Positions 1 to 7,808 of a stretch of 46,825 nucleotides of DNA are shown here, piece after piece. The stretch's first letter is position 1, and the number at the start of each line of letters is the position of its first letter. Below the pieces are notes generated by a model, which saw nothing but the letters and a program-made list of their open reading frames with translations, did no database searches and was not told the origin of the DNA. The position numbers and the translations under genes were made by a program. Source of the stretch: an uncultured Bacteroidota bacterium (GTDB lineage: Bacteria > Bacteroidota > Bacteroidia > Flavobacteriales > BACL11); NCBI GenBank assembly GCA_902597195.1, contig CACJWV010000003.1, forward strand, positions 1 through 46,825. The letters are read 5' to 3'.

Positions 1-135
1 ATTTTTTTTTGGTTTTATTATATCAAATTCATTATCCCAAAATCTTACAAGTGATACATTCACGTTTAATATTTTTGAAACTTCACCAATGGTATAGAAG
101 AGTTTTTTGATTTCTTTTTCTTTGTATGGAGGCAT
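1..135 (-). CDS. MerR-family transcriptional regulator, N-terminal fragment
   Basis: This is a 45-codon start of a gene that runs off the left edge of the window. The ATG shares one base with the stop of the upstream M23 peptidase gene (TAATG), so the two are co-transcribed. After a lysine-rich opening, the residues FYTIGEVSKILNVNVSLVRF followed by WDNEF match the first helix-turn-helix and start of the wing of MerR regulators, where the protein contacts DNA. The sensor or dimerisation part lies outside the window, so no effector can be named. In Bacteroidota a MerR-like protein next to this peptidase is common from family knowledge; its function is not known to me. Confidence 0.8.
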   Translation of the reverse strand, partial: MPPYKEKEIKKLFYTIGEVSKILNVNVSLVRFWDNEFDIIKPKKN

Positions 136-1106
136 TAATCAAAAGATTGGTTAGATCGCGAGGAAATTTCAATCATCCTTTCGTATTCTTCAGCATTTAA
201 ATCGTTATAATAAAAGTTAACTGGATTTATTTTTTTACCATCTTTATGTACTTCATAATGAAGGTGTGGAGCAACAGACTTTCCAGTGTTTCCAACAAAC
301 CCAATTACATCACCTCTGCTTACCATTTGGTTTCTTTTAACTGCAGTTTTTGACATATGTGCGTATAGAGTTTTATATCCATAGCCATGATCAATAACAA
401 CATGATTGCCATAGCCACGTTTACTTTTACTGACTTTAAAAACTTTACCATCACCTGTGGCATATATGGGAGTTCCTGTTTTGGCTGAAAAATCCATTCC
501 TGCGTGAAATTTTCTTGTTTTATAAATAGGATCAATTCTGTATCCAAATCCACTAGCCATCCTACTTAAGTCCTTGTTGGATAAGGGTTGAATTGCAGGT
601 ATTGATGACAACATTTTATTTTTGTCTTTGGTTAACTCAATTATCTGGTCAAATGACTTTGATTGAACATAAAGTTGTTTTTTTAAAACATCAAATTTAT
701 TGTCAAGCTCTTTTAAGAGCTCAGTATTAGAAAAACCCTCTAGATATTTATATTTATTAACGCCACCAAATCCAGCTTTTCGTATTTCTGTGGGAATAGG
801 ATTAGCTTCAAAGATTTCTCTGTAAATATTATCATCTCGTTTTTGAATGTCATCTAGAACAGCCTCAACCTCTAACAATTTGCTTTCAAATTTTTGATAA
901 TTTGATGTCAAGAAATTAATCTCTGATTTTAATTTTTTTTCTTTTGGACTGTCGAAGAAGCTATAAAAAACAAAAAAGCTGAGCGAAGTTATTATTGAAG
1001 CAGAAAGTATATAAAGAAGAAGGTTTTGAATCTTCTGCTTTAAAGTCAGATTAATTTCTTTATAACTAAGTGACTTTTTATCGTAATAATACTTTACTTT
1101 GGTCAT
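135..1106 (-). CDS. M23-family (LytM-type) peptidoglycan endopeptidase, membrane anchored
   Basis: Predicted zinc peptidase that cuts peptidoglycan cross-links in the periplasm. A single N-terminal membrane segment (about residues 25-47 from the chosen start) is followed by a coiled-coil-like region and a C-terminal LytM domain. The zinc motifs are visible: HAGMD (H and D ligands) and HLHYEV near the end, with the glycine-rich strand GYGNHVVIDHG between them. The frame can be opened upstream to a TTG at 1133. I prefer the ATG at 1106, because the protein then begins MTKVKYYYDKKSLSY, the usual start of this Bacteroidota family, and because the extension would cover a TAAATTTGC promoter-like element. 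It is divergent from alaS with about 60 bases between them, and its stop overlaps the MerR start. The substrate bond is not determined by the sequence. Confidence 0.9.
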   Translation of the reverse strand: MTKVKYYYDKKSLSYKEINLTLKQKIQNLLLYILSASIITSLSFFVFYSFFDSPKEKKLKSEINFLTSNYQKFESKLLEVEAVLDDIQKRDDNIYREIFEANPIPTEIRKAGFGGVNKYKYLEGFSNTELLKELDNKFDVLKKQLYVQSKSFDQIIELTKDKNKMLSSIPAIQPLSNKDLSRMASGFGYRIDPIYKTRKFHAGMDFSAKTGTPIYATGDGKVFKVSKSKRGYGNHVVIDHGYGYKTLYAHMSKTAVKRNQMVSRGDVIGFVGNTGKSVAPHLHYEVHKDGKKINPVNFYYNDLNAEEYERMIEISSRSNQSFD

Positions 1107-1112
1107 AATTTG

Positions 1113-1120
1113 CAAATTTA
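1113..1120 (-). promoter_or_regulatory. Bacteroidota -7 promoter element of the M23 gene
   Basis: TAAATTTG followed by C, an exact match to the Bacteroidota -7 consensus TAnnTTTG, lies six bases before the ATG at 1106. No TTG is found 17-23 bases upstream, so only half of the promoter is supported. If it is used, the transcript would start at or next to the start codon. Confidence 0.45.
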
Positions 1121-1166
1121 CTAATTTGGTCAAGAATAACGAATATTATCTCTTTTATAAATTAAA

Positions 1167-3746
1167 ATGCAAACAACAAATTCAATAAGAGAAAGCTTTA
1201 TCAGTTTTTTTGAAAAAAAATCTCATAAACAAGTTAACTCATCATCTGTTATAAGTAAAGACGACCCAAGTTTGATGTTTGTAAATGCTGGAATGAACCA
1301 GTTTAAAGATATCTTTCTTGGTTATCAGAAGCCTGACTTTAAAAGAGTTGTCAACTCTCAAAAATGTTTAAGAGTTTCTGGTAAACACAATGATTTAGAT
1401 CAAGTCGGTCATGATACATACCATCACACCTTTTTTGAAATGCTTGGAAATTGGTCTTTCGGTGACTATGGCAAAGAAAAAGCTATTGAATATGTTTGGG
1501 AGTTTCTTGTTAAAATTTGTGGCTTAGATGAGACAAGAATTTATGTTACAGTGTTTAACGGAAGCGATAAAGATAATATTTCTAAAGACGAAGAGACTTT
1601 TAATTTATGGAAAAGTTTTTTACCTGATCATAATATCCTATATTTTGATAAAGATTATAATTTTTGGGAAATGGGGGATACAGGTCCCTGTGGCCCTAGT
1701 ACTGAAATTCATTATGATAACAGAAATATTTCTGAAATTAATAAAATAAGTGGTAGAGAAATAGTTAATAAAAATCATCCAGAGGTTATAGAAATATGGA
1801 ATATTGTATTTATAAAATATAATAGATCACTAGCTGGTAGGCTTTCTGATCTATCAACCTTGTACATAGACACTGGTATGGGTCTTGAGAGATTAGCTAT
1901 GATTATGCAGAAAAAAAAGTCTAACTATGATATTGATATTTTTCAATCTATAATTAAGAAAATTACCGATGATTACAAATTAGAGTATGGAAGAGAAAAA
2001 AAAATAGATATTGCCCTAAGAGTTATAGCAGATCACGCAAGAGCTGCCGTATTCTCAATTTCTGATGGATTAGTTCCTTCAAACAATAAATCAGGTTATG
2101 TTATTAGAAGAATTATAAGAAGAGCATCAAGATATGCTTATACAGAACTTGAAATAAAAGAACCTTGTATTTTTAAATTAGCAGATACTATTGCAAATAT
2201 ATATTCAACAACCTACAATGAAATTGGTGAAAGTTTAGAAATGATTAAGAATTTAATCTTTTCTGAAGAAAAGATGTTTCTCAAAACCTTATCTCTTGGT
2301 CTAAAAAGAATAAATAAATATTTCATTGACAAAACAAATATTTCCGGAGATCAAATTTTCGAATTGTATGACACGTATGGATTTCCATATGATTTAACAA
2401 AGGACATATTAATAGAAAAGGGATTAGTTCCTGATGAAAAAAACTTTAAAAAGGCTCTAGATATTCAAAAAAATAGATCAAGATCTGCCGGTAAGATTAT
2501 AATTGGTGACTGGGTTATAGTTTCTGACATGAAAAGCTCCGGGTTTATTGACTATGATATACTTGAAATGACTGTGAGAATTGTTAGATACAGACAAGTA
2601 GAAAAATCAAATAAAAAAATATTTCAAATAGTTCTGGATCAAACACCTTTTTATCCTGAATCTGGAGGGCAAGTAGCTGATAAAGGGGTAATAAAGAATA
2701 ATACTGATAAAATTAAAATACTAGACGTAAAAAAAGAAAATAATATTGTTGTTCATGATGTCGATCAACTTCCTAAAGACCTTTCAAGCGAACTTTTAGC
2801 AAGTGTGGACCTAGAGAGAAGACATTTAATTTCAATAAATCATACTGCAACACATATTATACACAATGTTTTAAGAAAAAATATAGGAGTTCATGTGCAG
2901 CAAAAAGGCTCTTTTTTGGATGAAAATTATTTGCGTTTTGACTTTAGTAATAATGAGAGTATTTCAAAAGATGATTTATTAGATATTGAAAATTCTGTAA
3001 ATGATATAATATATAAAAACTATACAGTAAAAATTGAAGAAATGGACTTAGAAGATGCTAAAGACAGAGGCGCTATTATGTTGTTTGAAGAAAAATATAA
3101 AGATAAAGTAAGGGTAGTATCTTTTCATGATTCAGTAGAGCTTTGTGGAGGCACTCATGTAAAATCAACATCTGAAATTGGATTATTAAAAATAGTGAAA
3201 GAAACTTCTGTATCATCTGGTATTAGAAGAATTGAGGCCATTACAAGTAAAGTTGCTTTTAATTTTCTGAACCAAATTGAATCTAGTTCTAAAAAAATTA
3301 CAGAATTTATAAAAGAGAAAAATTTTGATCTGGCTGTAGATAAAATGATTGATAATTATAGTTCAACACATAAGCAGTTAGTGGAAGTGAAATTAAGTTT
3401 GATTCGACACAAGTTTGAATCAAAAATTAACTCTCTCAGTGATGATTTAATTGTTGTGAGTGAGCTTGATTTTGTAAATTTTAAAGATTTAAAACAATTA
3501 GGTCCAATTTTATCTAACAAAAATCCCAACAATGAAATAATTTTATTTTTTGTTAAAGACAATGATCATTACTCAATAATGATACATGTTCCAAAGAAAC
3601 ATCAAATTAAATATCAGGCTGACATATTAGTTAAAAAACTCACAAAAAATTATGGAGGTGGAGGAGGGGGTAATAAATCTATTGCTTTTGCAGGAGGATT
3701 ATCCAGAATTTCAGAAAAGGTTATTATAGATTTTTTAAATAAATAA
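1167..3746 (+). CDS. alaS: Alanyl-tRNA synthetase
   Basis: Charges tRNA-Ala with alanine in the cytoplasm and removes mischarged serine or glycine. The 859 residues are close to the family's usual 870-880. The class II catalytic domain opens the protein, with SVISKDDPSLMFVNAGMNQF near the N-terminus. The editing domain shows its zinc ligands as HTATH around residue 558 and CGGTH around residue 660. The C-terminal C-Ala domain carries the glycine run followed by NKSIAFAGG, the variant of GGKGGGRPxxAxAGG. Translation starts at the first ATG; the 60-base upstream gap is shared with the divergent M23 gene. The gene ends in a bidirectional hairpin terminator. All key motifs are present. Confidence 0.98.
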   Translation: MQTTNSIRESFISFFEKKSHKQVNSSSVISKDDPSLMFVNAGMNQFKDIFLGYQKPDFKRVVNSQKCLRVSGKHNDLDQVGHDTYHHTFFEMLGNWSFGDYGKEKAIEYVWEFLVKICGLDETRIYVTVFNGSDKDNISKDEETFNLWKSFLPDHNILYFDKDYNFWEMGDTGPCGPSTEIHYDNRNISEINKISGREIVNKNHPEVIEIWNIVFIKYNRSLAGRLSDLSTLYIDTGMGLERLAMIMQKKKSNYDIDIFQSIIKKITDDYKLEYGREKKIDIALRVIADHARAAVFSISDGLVPSNNKSGYVIRRIIRRASRYAYTELEIKEPCIFKLADTIANIYSTTYNEIGESLEMIKNLIFSEEKMFLKTLSLGLKRINKYFIDKTNISGDQIFELYDTYGFPYDLTKDILIEKGLVPDEKNFKKALDIQKNRSRSAGKIIIGDWVIVSDMKSSGFIDYDILEMTVRIVRYRQVEKSNKKIFQIVLDQTPFYPESGGQVADKGVIKNNTDKIKILDVKKENNIVVHDVDQLPKDLSSELLASVDLERRHLISINHTATHIIHNVLRKNIGVHVQQKGSFLDENYLRFDFSNNESISKDDLLDIENSVNDIIYKNYTVKIEEMDLEDAKDRGAIMLFEEKYKDKVRVVSFHDSVELCGGTHVKSTSEIGLLKIVKETSVSSGIRRIEAITSKVAFNFLNQIESSSKKITEFIKEKNFDLAVDKMIDNYSSTHKQLVEVKLSLIRHKFESKINSLSDDLIVVSELDFVNFKDLKQLGPILSNKNPNNEIILFFVKDNDHYSIMIHVPKKHQIKYQADILVKKLTKNYGGGGGGNKSIAFAGGLSRISEKVIIDFLNK

Positions 3747-3775
3747 AAAAACCACTATTTCTAGTGGTTTTTTTT
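3745..3775. terminator. Bidirectional intrinsic terminator between alaS and the 132-aa outer-membrane protein gene
   Basis: Inverted repeat ACCACTA (3751-3757), loop TTTC, TAGTGGT (3762-3768), flanked by A6 on the left and T7 on the right, so it yields a U-tract in both directions. It sits just after the alaS stop and just after the stop of the convergent gene. Confidence 0.9.
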
Positions 3776-3795
3776 AATTTATATGAATTTTGGTT

Positions 3796-4194
3796 TTAGA
3801 ACCTTAAAGAGAATCCAATTTTAAATTCTCCATCTTCATCGCTGTTGTCTCCTAAATTCATAGAGTAGTTCGGTTCTACATATAGCATATTCCATACATT
3901 AAATCCGTAACCTACACCTAAAACCATATTATCTGTAGAGTTTTCAGTAGGCATTTGTAGTTGTACGAATAAATCATCGCTAACTAGGTATCTACCCATG
4001 ATATCGAAATCATCACCGTTACTAATTCCACCTACTACAAATTTATCAGACACCATGTATCCAATTCCTATGTTTTTAGTGAATTTATCTACAACTTCTT
4101 CTTTGTCATTATCAAATGTACCAACGACCATTATTTGAGCTGATGCAAATATTGTCGCAAATGCAAAAATTGCTGAAAGTAAAAATTTTTTCAT
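3796..4194 (-). CDS. Small exported beta-barrel-like protein, function unknown
   Basis: A 132-residue protein with a clear signal peptide (MKKFLLSAIFAFATIFASAQ). The mature part is short alternating amphipathic strands rich in Gly, Asp and aromatic residues and ends KIGFSLRF, with a C-terminal Phe as in many outer-membrane barrels. About 110 mature residues would make an eight-stranded barrel at most. I do not recognise a named family. It lies between two terminators, so it is transcribed alone. Its leader resembles that of the porin-like gene upstream, which suggests common regulation. Confidence 0.8.
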   Translation of the reverse strand: MKKFLLSAIFAFATIFASAQIMVVGTFDNDKEEVVDKFTKNIGIGYMVSDKFVVGGISNGDDFDIMGRYLVSDDLFVQLQMPTENSTDNMVLGVGYGFNVWNMLYVEPNYSMNLGDNSDEDGEFKIGFSLRF

Positions 4195-4292
4195 TTTAAA
4201 ATATATTGGTTAATATCGAGCGCAAGATAGTAATTATACTTGTCTAAGAGCGCATTATTTCTTGTTTTTTTTAACATATTGTTGTTAGTCAC

Positions 4293-4326
4293 AAAAAAAA
4301 AGGCTACTAGAAGTAGCCTTTTTTTA
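4293..4326. terminator. Intrinsic terminator downstream of the porin-like gene
   Basis: Stem AGGCTACT (4301-4308), loop AGA, AGTAGCCT (4312-4319), flanked by an A-run at 4293-4300 and a T-run at 4320-4326. On the minus strand it follows the stop of the 4344-5381 gene directly and should end its transcript before the next gene's promoter. Confidence 0.9.
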
Positions 4327-4343
4327 AATGTTTATTGATGTAA

Positions 4344-5381
4344 TTACGGAGTAATTGTTAATGTTACATAAGTATATGTATCATCTGCATCCATACCCAT
4401 ATCATCAGAAATTAATGTAACACCTAAAGATGCGTTATCATTGAAGCTGTAACCTAAATTGATTTCAGTCGCTGATCTCTCATAGTCATCATCATTGTTA
4501 TCTGTGATTGTATGTAAAGCTGCACCTAAAGAAACGCTACCCATATCATAGCTCAGACCGATAGTTAAATCGTCCATTCCTGATGCTAAGTAACCTATGT
4601 TTCCTGTTACATCCCAACTTCCGTCCATATTAGTACCTGCCATACCGAAGTCACCATCGTTGTCTTCATCGTAAGACGTTTGCGATACCATAATAGACAT
4701 ATCGTCGTTTATTGAGTAATTAATACCGAACTTGTTCATTTTGTCACCCTCATAGTCTGAGTTGATTGACGCCATGATGTTAGCACCAGCGAGTTCACCT
4801 GAAAGATCGATACCCATTGCAGCATCTGAATCGTCAGCATCACCTAATTGCTTGTCCATGTAAAGTACATTTACATCAAAACCGCTAAAGTTACCAGAAA
4901 CGTTAACCCATGTCTTAGAGTAATCTTCATTACCAGTCATGTCACCGTTTACATTAGCATAACCTAATGATGCTTCAACATTATCTAAGTTAAAGTCAAA
5001 CTTCATACCGTCCCATGTAGTTCTGTCATTACCCCAGTCATTTGTTGACATAAGTGCACCAGAACCATAGTTAAGCGCTTGACGTCCGATAGTTAAATTA
5101 GCAAAACCCATTAAATCAGTAGAACCGTAAGCTTCATAAACTGTAGCTGTTGGGTCTCCATCTACACCTAAAGTGTAGTTGAAGTCATTACTCATATAGA
5201 TTTGATAATTAGAACCACCGAAAGATACACCTGTAGTAACTCTTTGGTTAGTTAATTGTCTGTCATTATCACCACTCATATCTATTCTTGTTCTAGACTC
5301 AACGTTGATGTCTTGAGCAAAAGATACAGTAGTTAAAAGTCCTAAAGCTATGCTTAAGACGTTACGTAAAACTTTTGTCAT
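4344..5381 (-). CDS. Outer-membrane porin-like beta-barrel protein
   Basis: A 345-residue protein with signal peptide (cleavage after TTVSFAQ) and a mature part made almost wholly of alternating strands joined by Asp/Asn/Gly-rich turns, the pattern of a 14-18-stranded barrel. It resembles Bacteroidota porin-like proteins in general style, for example NLTIGRQALNYGSGALM, the GR-Q-N-G motif seen in porin and alginate-export-like barrels. It is very acidic, with clusters such as DNNDDDYE that may bind cations. The codon choice is visibly richer in G and C at third positions than in neighbouring genes, which fits high expression. It has a full Bacteroidota promoter and its own terminator. The solute it passes cannot be told from sequence. 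Confidence 0.8.
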   Translation of the reverse strand: MTKVLRNVLSIALGLLTTVSFAQDINVESRTRIDMSGDNDRQLTNQRVTTGVSFGGSNYQIYMSNDFNYTLGVDGDPTATVYEAYGSTDLMGFANLTIGRQALNYGSGALMSTNDWGNDRTTWDGMKFDFNLDNVEASLGYANVNGDMTGNEDYSKTWVNVSGNFSGFDVNVLYMDKQLGDADDSDAAMGIDLSGELAGANIMASINSDYEGDKMNKFGINYSINDDMSIMVSQTSYDEDNDGDFGMAGTNMDGSWDVTGNIGYLASGMDDLTIGLSYDMGSVSLGAALHTITDNNDDDYERSATEINLGYSFNDNASLGVTLISDDMGMDADDTYTYVTLTITP

Positions 5382-5410
5382 AATTATAATTTTTATTAGT
5401 TAATACGGCG

Positions 5411-5441
5411 CAAAGATAAACTTCTCAATTAACATGAACAA
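5411..5441 (-). promoter_or_regulatory. Promoter of the porin-like gene (-33 TTG, -7 TATCTTTG)
   Basis: On the minus strand, TTG (5441-5439), a 20-base spacer, then TATCTTTG (5418-5411). Both boxes match the Bacteroidota consensus TTG-N17-23-TAnnTTTG. The leader that follows, GCGCCGTATTAACTAATA, closely resembles the leader of the 3796-4194 gene. Confidence 0.8.
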
Positions 5442-5550
5442 AATATTAACACACCTTTTTTAACATTTATTTGTGTAAATGCAAGTTATATATCTCATTA
5501 TCAACTATTTATCTATTATAGAAATTATGTGAAAAAAACAATTAATGATA

Positions 5551-5580
5551 TTAAAAAACCCCACTTTTTGGGCTTTTTTA
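5551..5580. terminator. Intrinsic terminator downstream of dnaJ
   Basis: A run of A, then CCCC(5559-5562), ACTTTTT loop, GGGC and a run of T. Read on the minus strand it is AAAAAAGCCC-loop-GGGGTTTTTT, about 45 bases past the dnaJ stop. One mismatch lies in the stem, but the A/T flanks extend the pairing. Confidence 0.75.
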
Positions 5581-5625
5581 ATGAAAAATGAAAGATTTGA
5601 CCTGTTGATATGAAACCATAGCTTG

Positions 5626-6741
5626 TTAGCTAAAAACGTCCTTCAATTTTTCGAAAAAGTTCTTTTCGTTCTTTTTTGGTGCAGGCGAAAAATTTTTGTC
5701 TTTAAGGTTTTTTTCAAAAAACTTTGTTTGATCTTTTGATAATTTTTTTGGAGTCCATATATTCAAATGAACAAGTAAGTCACCGTTTCCATAATTGTTT
5801 ACGCTAGGTAATCCTTTGCCTTTAAGTCTTAAGATTTTTCCACTTTGAACTCCAGAATCTATTTTAATTCTTACTTTTCCTCCTATTGTTTCAATTTCTT
5901 TTGATGTTCCTAAAACGGCCTCACTGATACTGATAAATTCTTCACAGTGAATGTTTTGCCCATCTCTGATGAATTTATCATGTTCTTCCTCAGCAATAAG
6001 CACTAGCATATCTCCATTTATTCCGTCAAATGGAGCAGCATTACCTTTACCACTAACTTTTAGTTGCATCCCATCTTCAACTCCTGCAGGAATATTAATC
6101 TCAACAGTTTCACTTTTTTTAATCTGGCCGTTGTGATCTGCTCCAGCTGGCTTATTGTCTATAACTTTGCCTATACCATTGCAATTATTGCAAGTTGTTG
6201 AGGTTTGCATTTGACCCAATATTGTATTGCTGACCCTTGTTACTTGACCTGAGCCATCACAAACAGGGCATGTTTTAAAGGTTACATTTTCAGCGTTTAC
6301 AAGTCTGTCAACTTTGATTTTTTTCTTAACGCCACTATTAATTTCCTTAAGACCTAATTTTATTCTGATTCTAAGATTAGATCCTTTGATTACTCTTTTT
6401 CCTCTGCTAGAACTTCCACCAAAGAACGAGTCAAATGGAGATCCTCCTCCAAAAATATCTCCAAATTGGCTAAATATATCATCCATGCTCATTCCTCCAC
6501 CAAAGCCTCCAGCTCCTCCCATTCCTGCATGTCCAAATTGATCATATCTCTGTTTTTTTTCAGCATTACTTAAAACTTCATAAGCTTCAGCAGCCTCTTT
6601 AAACTTTTCTTCAGCTTGATTATCTCCTGGATTTTTGTCAGGATGATATTTTATTGCAAGCTTTCTGTAAGCTTTTTTGATTTCACTAGCGCTAGCAGAT
6701 TTTGAAACACCTAACACATCATAATAGTCTCTTTTACTCAT
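5626..6741 (-). CDS. dnaJ: Chaperone DnaJ (Hsp40) with a reduced zinc domain
   Basis: Co-chaperone that delivers unfolded protein to DnaK and stimulates its ATPase. The J-domain is at the N-terminus with HPD at residues 33-35, followed by a Gly/Phe-rich region (about 70-112). The central zinc region keeps only two CxxCxGxG motifs, CPVCDGSG (158-165) and CNNCNGIG (184-191), instead of the usual four. The C-terminal substrate-binding domains are intact, ending [10 protein letters not shown]. The 371-residue length is close to normal. grpE ends one base upstream, so the two form an operon, and a terminator follows. No dnaK lies in the window. Confidence 0.97.
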   Translation of the reverse strand: MSKRDYYDVLGVSKSASASEIKKAYRKLAIKYHPDKNPGDNQAEEKFKEAAEAYEVLSNAEKKQRYDQFGHAGMGGAGGFGGGMSMDDIFSQFGDIFGGGSPFDSFFGGSSSRGKRVIKGSNLRIRIKLGLKEINSGVKKKIKVDRLVNAENVTFKTCPVCDGSGQVTRVSNTILGQMQTSTTCNNCNGIGKVIDNKPAGADHNGQIKKSETVEINIPAGVEDGMQLKVSGKGNAAPFDGINGDMLVLIAEEEHDKFIRDGQNIHCEEFISISEAVLGTSKEIETIGGKVRIKIDSGVQSGKILRLKGKGLPSVNNYGNGDLLVHLNIWTPKKLSKDQTKFFEKNLKDKNFSPAPKKNEKNFFEKLKDVFS

Positions 6742-6742
6742 A

Positions 6743-7216
6743 TTACTTTCCTATAACAACCTTTGTAAATCTGATAACTTTATTTCCCATTTTGTAACCT
6801 TTTTCAATTACATCAATTATTTTTCCAGAATCTTTTTTGCTTTTAGAAGGTATACTAGTTATGGCTTCATGGAAATCTGTGTCCAAACTTTTACCAATTG
6901 GATTTTCTATTTCAACCAATCCTTTCTTTTCCATTTCTGACTTCATTTTCTTTAGAATTAGCGAAACGCCATGATCTTCTTCATAGTTATTTGATTTAAT
7001 ACATCTCTCTAAATCGTCAATTACGGATACAATTGATGTCATAATATCATGACCTGCTGTTGTGTATAATTCGACTCTTTCTTTGGTAGTTCTTTTCCTA
7101 TAATTATCAAATTCAGCGAAGAGCCTGAGATATCTGTCTTTTTCCTCAGATAGTTGTTCTTTTAATGTTAATTTCTTTTGTGCTACCTTCTTATTGATAT
7201 TCTTTTTCTTTGCCAT
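6743..7216 (-). CDS. grpE: Nucleotide exchange factor GrpE
   Basis: Releases ADP from DnaK in the cytoplasm. The 157-residue protein has a lysine-rich N-terminus, then a long coiled coil ([20 protein letters not shown], followed by YRKRTTKE, the family signature) and a small C-terminal beta domain ending [12 protein letters not shown]. The signature region with [10 protein letters not shown] is typical. It is first in a two-gene operon with dnaJ. The upstream region carries a heptamer TGTCAGT twice, at 7232-7238 and 7275-7281. No CIRCE element is visible. Confidence 0.95.
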   Translation of the reverse strand: MAKKKNINKKVAQKKLTLKEQLSEEKDRYLRLFAEFDNYRKRTTKERVELYTTAGHDIMTSIVSVIDDLERCIKSNNYEEDHGVSLILKKMKSEMEKKGLVEIENPIGKSLDTDFHEAITSIPSKSKKDSGKIIDVIEKGYKMGNKVIRFTKVVIGK

Positions 7217-7295
7217 TTATTTTTTAATTGGTGTCAGTGCAAAAACTTTGCCTCATTACTTCAATCAGTCATTTTGTCAGTATTTGTTATCAGAT

Positions 7296-7808
7296 CTATT
7301 TTTTTAATCCCTCTAAAAATCTGTGTAGTCTTGCTCCTTTCAAATTTTTTGCAAGTATTTTTCCGTCTTTGTCAATGATTAGATTTGTTGGAATACTTCT
7401 TACAGAATATAGTCTAGCTCCTTTAGACTGCCAGCCACCTAAATCAGAAACATGAAATTCCCAGCTTAATTTGTCCTTCAGTATCGCTTCTTGCCAGCTT
7501 TTTTTTGACTTATCTAATGAAACACTATATATCTCAAACTTTTCTCCATATTTGAAAGAGGTGTTTTTATATTTTTCATACGCACTAACAATATTCGGGT
7601 TTTCAATTCGACAGGGTTTACACCAAGATGCCCAAAAATCAATTAGTACTAATTTTCCTCTAAGGCTAGATAAGCTCATCATCTCTCCATCTGGGTTTTC
7701 GTATTTTAGCTCAGGCGCAAGATTGCCAATGTTAGTACCAACAACTTGAGAGGTGCAGAATTGAACAACAAAGAAAATACTGATAATAAGAAGGCTTAAC
7801 TTTTTCAT
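7296..7808 (-). CDS. TlpA/ResA-like exported thioredoxin-fold protein
   Basis: Predicted periplasmic thiol-disulfide reductase. It has a signal peptide or lipid anchor (MKKLSLLIISIFFVVQFCTS; the Cys at 18 could be lipidated, but the context is not a strict lipobox). The thioredoxin fold carries WASWCKPC with the redox pair Cys63/Cys66 and a cis-Pro loop SIPTNLIIDKDG. The substrate is unknown. The gene begins on the base after the murA stop, so it is translated from the murA message. A role in wall or envelope redox maintenance is inference from that context only. Confidence 0.88.
   Translation of the reverse strand: MKKLSLLIISIFFVVQFCTSQVVGTNIGNLAPELKYENPDGEMMSLSSLRGKLVLIDFWASWCKPCRIENPNIVSAYEKYKNTSFKYGEKFEIYSVSLDKSKKSWQEAILKDKLSWEFHVSDLGGWQSKGARLYSVRSIPTNLIIDKDGKILAKNLKGARLHRFLEGLKK

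Noticed and set aside
3651..3680. Glycine-codon run in alaS that looks like a microsatellite
   Set aside because: It encodes the glycine-rich loop of the C-Ala domain present in all alanyl-tRNA synthetases.
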